From positions 1,054,001 to 1,118,000 of the forward strand of contig NC_026505.1 of assembly GCF_000182925.2 (NCBI RefSeq): a stretch of DNA of 64,000 nt, in the 5' to 3' direction. The position numbers and the translations under genes are program-made. The stretch comes from Neurospora crassa OR74A. Its lineage: Eukaryota; Ascomycota; Sordariomycetes; Sordariales; Sordariaceae. Of this stretch, positions 14,764 to 27,552 are shown piece by piece. The notes beneath the pieces are model-generated. The model was not told the DNA's origin and ran no database searches. It worked only from the letters and a program-made list of their open reading frames with translations. Numbering within the stretch: position 1 is the stretch's first letter; each line of letters opens with the position of its first letter.

Positions 14764-15267
14764 GTTATTCCCTATGCTATAACCATAGCGCCTTATTGGC
14801 ATGGGGTCCATCTCCAGTTCTCTGGAGGGGAAAACCGTGCGGCGTTAAACGCCGCCGGATAAAAACCCCCAACTTTATTTCAATTATAATTCTCTACACC
14901 GCTCCTACTTTATTTATAGCTATAATAGTTCTTACTTACTGCTATAGTGAATTAATTTCGTTTCTCCTACTACTATATTATCCTGATATTAGAATAATAA
15001 GGATAATAAGAATAGGATTAAACTAAATATACTACTTCCTTCGCTACTTTTCTATTTTACCTCCTATTATTCCTTCTTCCGCCTTTTCCCTACTTCCCTA
15101 TTCTATTTTTGCTATTTACTATCCTACTTCTCTACTTCCTTACCCTATTTATAAATACCTCTATTCCATTCTTTACTCTTATACCCTATAAATCTACTTC
15201 TATTTATAATAATTAAAAACCCCTTCCTTTTATTTATATAATCCTTTATATAACGCCCCTTCCTAAT
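14764..15267 (-). mobile_element. Structured retroposon, copy 1, ~504 bp
   Basis: Shares its whole length with the copy at 32574-33078 and about 245 bp with the copy at 44878-45189. All three share the end CTTATTCCCTATGC (shown on this strand), which I take as the retroposon 3' end, so transcription would be minus. Close to it are hairpins: CTCCAGTTCTCTGGAG and GCGGCGTTAAACGCCGC. This copy is strongly affected by RIP. No clear target duplication is visible. Confidence 0.55.
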
Positions 15268-16290
15268 TCTCCTCCTCCTTCTTCCTTGTTACAACTTCTA
15301 ATAAAATAATTTCCTCTAACTATTATCGCTCTAACCTACTTAATTTAATTTCTAACGTAGAGGGTCCCTCTCCTAATTTATTCTTAAGCCCTATATCCTC
15401 CGTAACTTTACTTCCAAAATTTACGTTCTTTATTTATAATTTCTATAACTTCTTTAATAATTATCCCGCTTAGAATGAATATAGTTTCCTTCTTCTTCCT
15501 CTTCAACCCTTATATTAATTTAATCAATATTATTCATGAAATTCCTTACCTATATTATACTCTAAATCTCGCTTTTATCCTGTATTCTAATAATAAACTT
15601 AACTCCTCTAACGCCTTCCGTCAAGTTATTACTAAAAGGATTTACTTTATCTTAATAATTAGTAGGTCCCTTATTCTCTATTTCTTTTTCTTCCATTTAT
15701 TATGATTTAATTTCTATATTCTTAATTAATAATACCTAAAACGCCACCTATACTTATACTTATAAATAATATATACTAAATATCCTTATTAGCTTTTATA
15801 ATACTTATATCGCTATTTAAGCGATAATTATTATTATAGTATTAAGTAGTTAGGATAAGTATAACTACAATTTAAATACCTTTATTTATATTGCTATTAA
15901 TTTTGATAATTATATATATATATGTATTTAAAATGGGATGGTTTACCTATTGACTATAAGTATTTTCCCCGTACCGTAGGCTATAACATTATTGAATTCT
16001 AATAAAAGGGTTATTATAAATTAATTTTAAAGGATATTCGTTATAGTCGTATTACTTCTCTTTTTGGCGGTAGTACTATAAATCTAATTTGGATTGTGTT
16101 TAATTTTAATGATAATACTATTACTCCTATATATATTATATCCGGTAGTAGTAATTTTACTACTCCTACTTATATAGTCTCTAGTTCTAGTAATAGTAGT
16201 TCCATTCTTAATAGCCCTATAACTATTAATATTCTTAGCCGCCCCCTTATAGATAATAATTAAGTTTAATAGTACTATAAAGTTACTACA
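15268..16290 (+). pseudogene. Degraded coding relic, unrecognised
   Basis: A plus-strand frame can be read in pieces: NFYNFFNNYPA (about 15440-15475), LPIDYKYFPRTVGYNIIEF (about 15945-16000), then ITSLFGGSTINLIWIVFNF (about 16045-16105). A Ser/Thr-rich tail ends near 16262. Stops are again mostly at expected Gln/Trp sites. It may continue the gag-like relic upstream of the inserted retroposon. I recognise no family. Confidence 0.3.
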
Positions 16291-16745
16291 AATTAAATTT
16301 ATATAATAGAATTAATTAAATATCTTTTTAGATATAATTAAATATTCGTTAAATAATACTTTTCGGTTCTTACTATAGCTGCAATTTGAATAATTTTCAT
16401 AATTAAAATAATTCTTAGACACCGGTGCGAAGCTGGATCCCGAGTTCAAGCAACGCCCGCTATATATTGAAGCGTGCTTTGGATCCACATTACGTAAGCC
16501 AGTAGAAATCCATTTGCCAAGAAATACCAAGACGGGAAGTACGGGAAGGCTCTTGGCAACTCGAATTCGTATTTAGGGGCATAACACCAACCAAAACATC
16601 ACCAGATCTAACCCCTTCCGCGAATCTTTCTATTATCTTGCCTATAAACCCAGCTAGACTCAGCAAACACACTCAAAACGCTCCAATCAGCCTATATAAT
16701 CTACTTCCAACTACCCTACTATCACCAGCCCCCCCCGGGGTGCTA
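16291..16745. other. RIP-poor patch of unknown origin
   Basis: From about 16415 to 16745 the sequence keeps CpA and TpG. The minus strand holds two overlapping open frames of 60-72 codons (16490-16672 and 16312-16530), and the plus strand reads DPEFKQRPLYIEACFGSTL in one frame with few stops. None is recognised. It could be a fragment of a protein-coding gene that escaped RIP or the end of a low-copy repeat. Confidence 0.35.
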
Positions 16746-17529
16746 CAGGAACGCCTATAGTATAGTAGTTTGCGTAGGACGCCCGTAGCCGCTATTAGTG
16801 TAAATTAGAAAGCTCGCGTATTCAACTCCCTACTGTAACTGTCTTTTATAAAAATTTAATTAATAAATTACTAATCTCTCTCAAATCCTTCTTATCTTCA
16901 AATTTTAATATTAATTACGTATATAACCAATCTAGGGAATAAGAGACGTAAGACCGCCGTAAGACGTACTATCTCTCAATACTATTAATAGTTACTCTAA
17001 AAAAGGGTATACTATAAGGCATTCGACTAGGGTGCGCGGAATAAATCAAGCTAAACTCCTTTCTTTTTTTACCTTTTTTTTTTTTTTTTCTAAACTACCT
17101 TAACTATTAGTTAAAATAATCTAAATTATAATTAATAATAAGAGTAATATACTACTTTAAACGGATAGGGAGAAAAAGGCTAGGGGTAATTGTAGTCTTC
17201 TTCTTATACAAAAGGTTATCTTTAGCTAGTAGTAATATCTTAGTACCAACCCAGCCAATAGTAGTATATTAGTACTTAAGGGCGAGTAAGTCACAATACT
17301 CTTCTTCTTCTTTTAATATATTGTTGAAACGCTACTCGAGCTCGAAATTATCGTCTTCGAAAATGACTAATATAATTAATAGTTAATAAAAGTAATGAAG
17401 AGTTAAATATAAGAGAAAGAGAAAGAACTTAAAGGCTGGACATAAAATAAAATAGAAGGAGTAATTATAAATAAGGTTAATGGAAGGTATATTTAAAACT
17501 ATTATTTATATTACATTTATTTAAGGTTG
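16746..17529. other. AT-rich DNA left of the Helitron helicase
   Basis: Probably the 3' untranslated end of the Helitron, but I could not place the CTRR terminus and hairpin. It contains a 16-base T run at 17074-17089. No gene is visible. Confidence 0.35.
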
Positions 17530-20500
17530 GTATTAAACTGGAAGTAATAATACTGGGTACCCGGAGTCTTAGTATTTACATCCGATCTAAACATCTAGGA
17601 CTAGAAATTTCTCTAATAATCTCTTTACCTTATTAACAACCCGCATTACAAAGGTACAATTCGAAGTTATCTGTAAAACGCTCAAATTAAAAGGCTTGTT
17701 AAATATAAGACCTTATAAGGTTTTAACCCGAAAGTAAACTATATATATAAGCCTAATTTAAAAATCCTTCTTAGAAATATCTAGTACAACTATATCGAAT
17801 ATAGAACCTTATAACTTATATACTATAATAGTATATGCAATGACTAATAGGAATTGTGTTCTCTTATACTGAGTATTCCGATGTAATAGGAAATCCTTTA
17901 TAATTTTAAAAATTGGGACTATATTTTAGAATCTTTCTTAGTCTTCTTAGTTAGGAGAATAGTAAGGACTAATATACTAATTAAATTTAACTAATATTAT
18001 AAAGGGAATTCTATAAAAATATTCTTCATTATATATATTTTTATTAGGGAAATTAGTATCCTAAGCAATATTGAAAATAATACCCAAAGTACTATTAACT
18101 AAGCCAACCTCAATCCAGAGATTTTTAATGAGTATAACCCGGCTATTAAACATTAATAGTAACTTAACTTATAAATTATTAACTTTAGTAGGGTTAACGT
18201 TTTTAACGCCAACTCCTTTGTATTATACCCTCATTATAAAATATAATTAATATAATATTTCTATATGCTGGATATTGTATACAACTACGTCTTTATACTT
18301 AGGATAAATATAAAGAGTATTAGTAAACCTATCTTACTCTTCTTATAATAGTAATATTTAAATTCGTATCTTTAATAAATCCTAATATTAGCGAATTAGA
18401 AGATTATTTCGTAATCCTTTAAGTGTATCCTTAAATAGCGCTTAATTATTACCCTATTGCCGTACAATTTACTATAATTCGATAATTTTATTAAATATAT
18501 AGTAGTAAGTACAACCAATAGCCTTAATAACTAGTAACTCCTATTAATTATAAAATAGGGGTTTCTATCTGACTAGTAGTAATTAATAGAAATTACTAAA
18601 TAAAAGAATACTCCTTCTACTAAATACTTGACTTTAACTTTTAGGGAAGGCTTATTGTAATTTTTAATTAATAAAATTAAATGTTCGAAGGCCCAATATT
18701 AACTTCTCATTAATAATGAAATACTAAAATAACTAAAGTCTTTGCTATAAATTAATAAGATTAATACCTTCTAAAGCGGTAATAGCTACCTCTAAATTAT
18801 TATAATTAATGTTCTTAGGTACGATAGGGAGTTTAAATAGCGAATATAAAGTCTAACCATCGATATTATTGGTTACTACCCTAATTAGAATACTACGAAC
18901 AATAGGACTTCCTTTACCTCTCGCTATAGCCATTTATTCTAATTTGAAGGATAAAAAACGAATAAAATACGATTTCCCAATACCTCTACGGCTATTAACC
19001 TATAGAAGTAGAGGTGGGATGCGCAAAAGCTGTTGAATATTATTATTGTAATCGAGAATAGACTGGTAATGAGCAACAAACTAATCAAAAACAACCTTCT
19101 AGGCTAGATTAAAATTATCAATAGTTGAGGCAGTAATAGTAAGGGCGTCTTCTATAATTAAATAACGGTTGTCAACCTTCATATTAGCCCAATAGTTGTA
19201 TTACAATTTAAGTAGAACTTAATACTCTAAATAATTATACCAATTATATAAAATATCTTAATCCTAGAACCTAAACATCCCGAAATCCCTATTATCTTCA
19301 GTTCGTTAATAATAAGGGAGCTCTCTAGCCAAAACTTACTATAGTTCTTATTATTTTTCTTCCTCAATAGGGGGTTCGAATTCATTATTAAGCTTACTAT
19401 CAAGCATATTACTATAATAATCATAAGGGTAGTTATAATTACCGGTATAAACTTCCGTATAAATTAGATATATATTAAAATATATTTCCAATTCTTAATG
19501 AATCCTATTAGGGCCTAGGTTTTAAATACTAAATAAATCTAATTGATTGCGATAGGGATAATGCAATATAAGCTTAACTCTATACCAATCTTTATACTAG
19601 GTATCGTTATCGGATTTATAAATCGGGTAGTAATTAAATACCCTCTTCTTAGCCCGAACCCCGAAACGACGGTTATTATTGAATTGAGTAAACCATTCGA
19701 AGTAACTAATATTTTCCAAGATATTGGAGCGAACAAAGTATTTAGTATATAAACTATAAGCTTAGATTTATTAACTACCCAGTCTAATAACTATACTGGC
19801 GCCTTATCCGGGTATTCTATTAAAATAATAACAATTTATATTAATAACAATACGAATACTCTAATTTAGCAGTAAGCTAAGAAGAAAATAACTAATCTCT
19901 TGAGCAGACCAATCTCGTTCAATAACCAACTAATTTATTATCTTTATAACGAAAGAGACAATATAATTATTAATAGTAATTTAGGGTGCAATCTATTAAA
20001 CAATTTCTTTAAAAGGCCTTAACTACTTCTCTACTTTCGAATAATATTTAGTAATATAATTAATAATAGCGTTATAACTAGTATATAGCTAGATATCTAT
20101 ATTAGCACGCTATACTAAGGTAATAGTATAGTTATAATTATTCATATAGTTATTATTTTTTACCCTATTATATAGCTAATACTTTAGGTTAAGACTGCGT
20201 ATAAAGTAAGCTTCTAGGTAGTAATTCCTAGGAAAATAAAACCGGTATACTTTAAATATTAAATCCTTAAGGCAGAGAGCACCTTAATTAAGCCACTTAA
20301 CACGAAGGTAATAGTTGTCGGTATATTAACTATATCGTTGCATCCAATTAACTATTTAGGAAAGGAGGTCAAAGGTAGGCGGGTATATACCTTCTTCCGG
20401 CCCATTACTATCACTATTACCATTACCAATAACAACGGACAAAGGATCTCCTTCACTTTATTGAATAACTCTTTCTAGCTTTAGGTTATAGGCAATTACA

Positions 20501-21696
20501 TAATAACCCTATAGTTCTAAAAATTCCCGCCGGGTATTTTCATTAGCTAACTTAAATACCTCAATATATAGTACCCAATATATACTATAATTATAGCTAC
20601 TACCTCTTGCCTAGAACTCAATACGGTATTACTAGTCCTCGATCTTAAATTTAGAAATTAAGATATACTTTTTAAATAATTCGAACCGTCTTTCGAAGTA
20701 ATATACTACAATATATAAGTTCTCTTTCAAATTCTTTTTTGCAATCCTTTTCTAACCATCCGTAAATATAATTTTCTACTCATTGTAGTTGGGTATATAT
20801 CGAGCAAGACTTTCCCAATATATATCGGCTACGTTAAATATTATAAATATAGCCGGTATACCTAATGCTTATATATAAGTACGTAACTCGCGGCTTTTAC
20901 GTATCTAATATAGCTGTGTACCACGTATAGAATTAGAGAACCTCACAACCGAATCGAGAAGCCAACATACCTTTAGCGTATTAAATTCAATTGCTTCCCT
21001 TAATACCTCGATATGAGCTAAACCTTTATTATTAGTACTACTACAGTTGGAGCGAACAAAAAAGGCCGACTTCGAATTAACTTATTAACGTATTAAAGTA
21101 TTAAATACTATAAAAGGAAAGCGGTAGTATCGAATAAATCGTTTATTATACTATTTAAGAGTATATTAAATATATTTATCGAAATTAATAGATTGGATAT
21201 AGGGTTCAATAAAGTCGGTTTATCCTTAAGGATAAAGTATTAGAAATACCTAAGAAAGAATTCACTAGGATATATCCCATTCACGTATCGGGGTATTATA
21301 TAATAGGCCGGGCTTAAGGAATAGCTAAGCCGGAAGGTACTAGCCGGGAGCAACTTAAACCAATACATTACCAATTTAAATTTAAATAAATTATTCTCTA
21401 CCTAATTATTAACGAAGTTGTTTTATATTTACTTAATTTACTATAAAGTTAGGGAGAACGGCGACCTTAAGATCGAAATCATTATTATTATTATTATTAT
21501 TAAGATGGTCCTCTTTATCTTAATTAGCATTACCCTCTTCATCAAGGTTAAAATCCTAATTATCCGGGAAATCATCAAGGTCGATTTTATATACCACCAA
21601 ATTATTATAAATATTACTATTAGGAAGGTTTACTAGTTCTTCAAACCGAACTTTAATAACTTCAATATCTTAGTACCTAAGATAATTTTCCTTCAA
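17530..21696 (-). pseudogene. Helitron Rep-helicase relic, main part
   Basis: In coding order: NVADIYWESLARYIPNYNEW (about 20845-20785); a block aligning with the HUH endonuclease motif RGSSHNHGLYW but reading RGSSYNYSIYW (20578-20625); RANIDI (about 20100); and the Tyr motif YITKYYSKVEK (20030-20070). RDWSAQEIS follows at about 19905. The helicase part has FIINEKLILGLR at the Walker B position (18683-18720) and RTQFLLVIAYTIIVYKLQG near motif VI (17810-17875). Gln and Trp codons are largely stops. RIP explains the His-to-Tyr changes in the nuclease motif (CAY to TAY), which alone would abolish rolling-circle nicking. Confidence 0.8.
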
Positions 21697-21733
21697 AAAA
21701 TTAAGAGACTCCCTCGGCACGCAGTGTCACTTT

Positions 21734-21765
21734 CCTCCATGCGCAGTGTACACTGCGTATGGAGG
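21734..21765. repeat. 32-bp palindrome in the MULE terminal repeat
   Basis: CCTCCATGCGCAGTGTACACTGCGTATGGAGG-type palindrome (given here by position and core): the 14-base core GCAGTGTACACTGC (21743-21756) is a perfect palindrome, and the arms CCTCCAT/ATGGAGG extend it with one mismatched pair. The mirror copy in the right terminal repeat lies at about 24758-24789. It could be a dimeric transposase-binding site. Confidence 0.85.
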
Positions 21766-22259
21766 AGTCTATACAAACCCATCCCTACGCACGCAGTGCT
21801 ATGGTTATCCTTCGCTCTGCTCTTTCTACCTCTATTATTAGTGGATATATCTACCTCTAAATAATTGTTGGTGTTGAGGGGGTAGTCTAGCTACCTTCAA
21901 TTTATTCTAGTATATTTATTTATCTCTATTTTATAGTATATATATTATTTACCTACTCTTCCAACTTCTTTCTTAAAGGTTTAATAGTCCTACCGCTTCT
22001 AATTACAATTTAAGGTTCTAACGAACGTATTATAGTACGTTTCTTGCGGGGAGGCTGTTCGTTAGAGTTTAATAAAGCAAGCGGGTCGCTTAAGGGTATA
22101 GCAACCTAAATTTAAGGGTTGAACTTATTATTAGAAGTAAAAGGATCTAACAATAAGGGTGATCCTAGTACTTACACTTTAATAGTAGAGCTTATAGTAG
22201 AATTTGAAGTTTAATTAATACTCTCATTACCCGTACTAAGCTTATCAACCGTTTTAAAT

Positions 22260-24330
22260 TAGGATTGCCGCCGGCGGAGCAATAGGTTTAGTATCTAACT
22301 ATTCTTTACCCTCTTCTTTACTCCCTTCTTTCTTCCCTTCCCCCTCCCTTTCTATTTTATAGTATTAGGGACTTGCTAATTGTATAGTAGTTCTATTATA
22401 CTATTCTTTAGCTATCCTCTTATTTTATTAGTAATCTTAAGGTCCATAATATATAAATAAGGGTTATATTCACTTTAATACTAAAATATTAATAATTGAA
22501 GAGAGTAGAAGTAAAGAAGATAATACGTATTAGTAGTATTCGGATATAATAGCGGTAATAAATATCCCAGCGGCCAAGCTAACTTTTAATTATAAACTTT
22601 ATTAAAATTTTATAGCAATAGGGTATACTATACTATTTTTAAATAATATAGTTACACTCCCCTAAATCTCGTACTAGTTTTTTATCTAAAGGTATTACGG
22701 ACTAAACAATACGTAATTAATTACGAATAAAACTAAAGCTGCGATACGTAATTCGTTGGGGTAAGTCTCCTAGTACCTCTATCCCTAGTCCAGTAAATTC
22801 GCCTCGTATTTTAATATCTTAATTAATAATTTCTTTAATATACTAATTATATTCCCTTTTAACTATAGTATAAATAAAATTATAAAGAATAAACAAATCA
22901 CTTTTACCGCTTATAAGATACCCTTTAATATAGTAATTAATTAATTCGTTAGGGGAAGTAATTATTAAATTAAAATTATAATATTAGGATATATAACAGC
23001 GAGCCTACTAATGCTAGTATAGTATATACGTCTCCTATAAGTATAGTAATATCTTTTATTAATTGGCAAAGTTGTTAATTAACTACTGCTATCGTTATAT
23101 AAATATAGTTTTATTAATAGTAAAGACAATAATCTTCCAGAACTTAAAGAGTTTACAATAAGTATATTTACTAGCCTTTTATAATTGTAATTATAATTAT
23201 AAATTTACTATTTGTAAGACTACTTTATCGTTTTAATTAAGACGAATAGGCTTTCGCTTATCTTCGCTACTAAAGCTCTCTTCGCTGTTAATTCGCTTTT
23301 ACTTATTCTTTACCTATAAAAGGATATTACAATTAATATAAAAAATATAGATTTATTATTGTACATTTAGGAATACTATTGTAATAGCTATTTTTATTTG
23401 GTTATTAAAATCTATAATAATAACTTTTAGTTTAGAAACTCTAATTTTAATACGTAGTTTTTTAAACGCACCTATCAACTAGGTAAATCTATTAACCCTC
23501 TCGTTATTAACTAGGCCAAAAGTAGTAGAGTAAATAAAATTAGTATTAATTATACTAGTAACAACCGTTAATAAATAGCTATAGCAATTAATTTTATAAA
23601 TATTATTAATACCCAAATACTCAAGGAACTTTTACTACTATAAGAGAGAGTAGGCAAAAGACTATACAATATAGAGTAGACGGTCTAGGTTATCTTTAGC
23701 CCACTTAATAATATAAGGGACTTTATAATTATCGAAGAATTTAATAAGCATTACTATATCTTAATAATTCTACCGCTACTTCTTTCTAAGAAGTTAGCGC
23801 TAATTATTAATATCCTTAAATATATATATAGTAATCTTAAACTCTCTTTCAATAACAGCCAGAATATCTCTCGGCCTAATACTAAATTAATAAAATAAGG
23901 CAATAACTCTTTTAAATACTTTATCTATTCGTTTATAGTATTGGGGGTGGGTAGAAATATAGATCGATAGTAAATAATTATACTTCTAGTAGGTTAAATC
24001 GGTAGAAGGTCGATAAATCTACTTCCAATTATTCTCTTTAAAAATAATTACTATACCTATCTACTAACAACCACATTTCCTACTCCTCGTCTTCCTAAAC
24101 TTAATAGTAGAAGGCTTCGGTTGGTTATATCGGTCACAAATCAACCGGTAGTACGTTAGATTACCTTATCGATAATTTACTATTTAACTATATATAAAGG
24201 CTACGCTATAGTCCTTCCCCCAATTATTAAATACTTCTTATACCTCCTTTATAAACACCAATAGCTGGGGTATAATCTCCTCAATTATTAAATTAGGTAT
24301 ATTATATTCAAAATCGGTAGAATTCTCGCT
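22260..24330 (-). pseudogene. MULE transposase relic (21705 element)
   Basis: In coding order on the minus strand: ICDRYNQPKPSTIKFRKTR (about 24150-24090), resembling the FAR1/WRKY-like DNA-binding region of MULE proteins. Next come STHPQYYKRIDKVF (about 23965), NCYSYLLTVVTSIINTNFIY (about 23600-23540), a NNERVNRFT block, then KLKVIIIDFNNQIKIAI (about 23440-23400). The last holds the second acidic residue of the DDE site, and YINYNILLQVKN follows. Many stops at Gln/Trp positions. A Lys/Arg-rich C-terminus lies near 22330. Confidence 0.7.
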
Positions 24331-24826
24331 AGAACTTTCGTTATACATCTCTAAATTATTACGTAACTATTTAGTAGAAGCTAGCGCAGGAGATATAGGA
24401 GCAAGCTCATCCGAACTCGTAGTGTAGTAGGAGCTAGAATCGCTACCGATTTCGATAGTTGATATACTATAATAAGATAAAGTTAATATATGAATAGTAT
24501 ATATTATAAGGAGTATATTAACGTTGGAATTATCTTAATACGCTTAATTTCAGTAGAATTATAGTAGTTAGGTAGTTAGGTTTAAATAGAATAGTTAATC
24601 TTAATATTCTTATTATAAAGAGAAAATACCGTACATTACAGCTTTTACGATAGCTGTATACTCAAATTACTACTTAAGTTCAACGTATCCTCTTTAGTTT
24701 TATTAGGGTTAGGGATATCTATAGCACTACGTGCGTAGGGATGGGTTTGTATAGACTCCTCCATACGCAGTATACACTGCGCATGGAGGAAAGTGACACT
24801 GCGTACCGAGGGAGTCTCAAAATTAA

Positions 24827-26460
24827 ACTAGATACGAAAATTATTTAAGTTAATTATTGGGTAAACCTCCGCACACCCACCCCAAACCTACATACACCCA
24901 AAAACCAGGGAAATGTGGGACCGTGCAGCTGATGATACCTGATATTGTAAATCCCGTTTTTACCCGCAAAATTTCGTCTTTCAAATATACGTAATATTTC
25001 CTTCCGCTTAATCATTTCTTTTATTCTTCTTTATACGGCTAATTGCACTAGCACTTTATACGTATCTACACCAGCACTTTACACGCATCCACATTGAAAT
25101 CTCATTAACAGCCTCCTCTAACGAGCTATTTAAGTTGTTAAATGTTAATATATAGAGTAGAATAGAATAGAGTAGAGTAGAGTTTCCTTAATACTATAAA
25201 AGTATTACTAGATTGGCGCTATCAGATTTGCTGTATGGGATTTGCTGCATGGGATTTACTACATGGGATTTACTGGGTCAAAATGTGCAAGACATTACAG
25301 AGCACGGTTTTTACAGCTAAAACGACGTATTTTACATGACAGCTGACATCCCTCCTTCTTGGGTGTATGTAGGTTTGGGGTGGGTGTGCGGAGGTTTACC
25401 CTAATTATTATAGTCTATCTAACTCTCTTAATAATATAGGGTTCATCTCTAGCCCTACGAAGTCGAAGAATAATAATATCGAAATCGCAAGGTAGTAAGG
25501 GTAATTAATAATAAATATAACTAATATTACGGAGGAAATTAATAATATAGCCGGAGTATTTATACTAGGATCCTTTAACAACCCAAACGTCGACAAAAAT
25601 ATATACCCGAGCAATAAATTATTCTTTAATTTAATTGAATATTAGTAGAAAATCGGGTACATTACCGAAATCGAGGTTATTATTAGCGCTAAAAAAAAGG
25701 GTTATCAGGAATACAGCTATTATTACAATTATAATACGTATAACAATAATTATTAACTATATTCATTTAAAACCATTTCTATTTACATTATAAATAAATC
25801 TCTATTCTATCTTCCTGTTTAATTACCTAAAATACCTTAATTATATTAAAATCAGTATTAAAAATAGTTAATTATAAAAGACTTTCGGGGCTATTATATA
25901 GTAGATTTTGTTTAAATTTAATACTAGGAAGTCTAAGGAATTGCTAAAGTCGGGGGGGAAATAGTAGTACTAACTATTCAAAATAAACATCCGGATTGGG
26001 TCTCTAAAGTAAACTACAACTTCAGCGAAGCAGTAAAGGCTATAGTAATAGTAGTTTAAGAGTAATATTATTATTACAATAAATATCGCAAATTTCAAAC
26101 TCTTCTCTATTATTATTAAAAAATAACCCCCGTATAAATACCCTCCGGCAATATAAACAAAACTTATTCTTAAAGTCGGTATTCCTATATAATAAACCTA
26201 TTCGGCAATATTTATAAAACCTAAATTCAATATGCCTATCTACTATAGCCCGGGCAATATTATATACGGAGCAAAAAAAATAGTTATCGTTTAAGTCGTT
26301 ATCTAAATCTAAATTTGGACCGGAGTTTTAACTAATATTAGGATTATAATCTCCTATATTATTATCTATATTAACATCCTAATTATTAATATCATCTTCT
26401 TAATTATTATTCCTATTGTAAATACTAATATTGTATTGTCTCTAACTGCCGAGGGAAGGA
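24827..26460 (-). pseudogene. Helitron N-terminal coding relic
   Basis: Minus-strand continuation of the Helitron protein. SANNNLDFGNVPDFLLIFNQ (about 25690-25630) is followed by FIARVYIFVDVWVVKGSQYK (about 25610-25550), then the YSGYIINFLRNI and LPLLPCDFDIIILRLRRARD blocks (down to about 25440). The MITE at 24859-25401 interrupts the frame just after this. The order and wording match the conserved region that precedes the Rep domain in fungal Helitron proteins. Upstream is a Cys-containing segment (about 26310-26130) with C..C spacing that could be a zinc finger. Confidence 0.7.
24859..25401. mobile_element. 543-bp MITE of the MULE family, copy 1
   Basis: Terminal inverted repeats begin GGGTAAACCTCCGCACAC and extend about 42 bp. 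The 8-base duplication TAATTATT lies at 24851-24858 and 25402-25409. There is no coding capacity. The left end carries the CAGCTGATGACACC-type module (R) and the right end the CAGCTGACAT-type module (L) of the autonomous MULEs here, so it was probably mobilised by their transposase. A pentamer run (GTAGA/GTAGAATAGA) lies at about 25150-25185. Same length as the copy at 31164-31706, in opposite orientation. Confidence 0.9.
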
Positions 26461-27552
26461 GTAATTAAAACTAATTAACCATTACAATAATAACGACGAT
26501 AATCACGCCAAATCTAATTAATCTAGCAGCGGGCTACAGTAGTATCAAGAGAATCCTATACAAAGTATAATTAACTATAGCTATAAAAATATCCATTATA
26601 TTAAATATATTTGTAAATTCTTACTTACAAGAAAGAAAGGAGTAATTAAACGTATAATATAGTTTCAATTTTAAAGCTACCTATTAATATTAATAATTCT
26701 TTAAGATTATTGTACTAGCTAGGCTAATATCAGTACCAGGGCTAGGGCTAGGGCCGGTATTAATCTTTACCGCAATATTAGTATAAGCGGTACTATTAAT
26801 AGTACTATAGGCAGAAATAACTATAGTTCCCACTCTAGTAGCTTATCAAATTCTTCTTTACGGACACCTACTCTAATAAATTAGAATTGCTAGCTTAGAA
26901 TTACTAGGGCGACAATTTAACGGGGCTAAAGGTGTAGTTAAAATAATCAAGGTAGTAAGGGTCTCAATAAAGAAGGGGCTTAAGGTTGAAGTTAAGGTTA
27001 AGGTCTTTAAGCGGACTGTAGTATCCCGGGAGGAAATCTCTTAGCGGCATCTCTTTTATACTGTACAACCTATTAATAATATTAGTTATTCAATAAACCA
27101 ACTAATTAATATTATTTAAATCGTACCCGCAACCCCCCGCGGCTCGGATCGTAATATTACCCACAAATAAGCATCCTATTCACCTGTAAGTAGTAAAACA
27201 ATACGGTATACTAGGATTCTATTAGTAGGATTTACGCATTTTGAAGGATTTACCGTTAAACAAATAATACCAGTTAATTAGTAAGGGGAATACTAAATAG
27301 GGATAATAAATATTTAGATAGATATACCTCACTTCGTTCATTACAATATTCCTAATACATTTGCACTAACTTAATAGCATCTCATTTATTAATAAAATAG
27401 GAAATAGGTTTATTTTAATAGTATTTATAGCAATTCCTTATAAGTATATCTATAATAACAATAATAATAAAAAGAAAGACATATAAAGGAGGACTCCAAA
27501 AAGAAAGAAACCCCCAAAAATAAAAGGAAATCCTCCGTACTTACAATATTGG
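26461..27552. other. Degraded DNA upstream of the Helitron frame
   Basis: Probably the 5' end region of the Helitron, but no terminus was found. A stretch at about 26720-27000 keeps repeated GGCTAGGGC and GGTTAAGGT motifs. No recognisable protein. Confidence 0.3.

Larger units (their letters stand above)
21705..24818 (-). mobile_element. MULE with ~100-bp inverted ends, 3114 bp
   Basis: Left end reads GAGACTCCCTCGGCACGC and the right end is its near-perfect inverse, matching for about 100 bp. Both are flanked by the same 8 bases, AAAATTAA (21697-21704 and 24819-24826). The inverted repeats contain GCAGTG-type motifs and an internal palindrome. The interior encodes a minus-strand MULE transposase relic. 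It sits inside the Helitron coding region. Confidence 0.85.
17530..26460 (-). mobile_element. Helitron coding relic split by a MULE and a MITE
   Basis: A single minus-strand Rep-helicase frame can be followed from about 26460 to 17530 once two later insertions are removed: the MULE at 21705-24818 (duplication AAAATTAA) and the MITE at 24859-25401 (duplication TAATTATT). The frame resumes on the other side of each. Both insertions therefore postdate the Helitron. The 5' TC and 3' CTRR ends were not located, so these limits cover only recognisable coding sequence. Confidence 0.75.
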
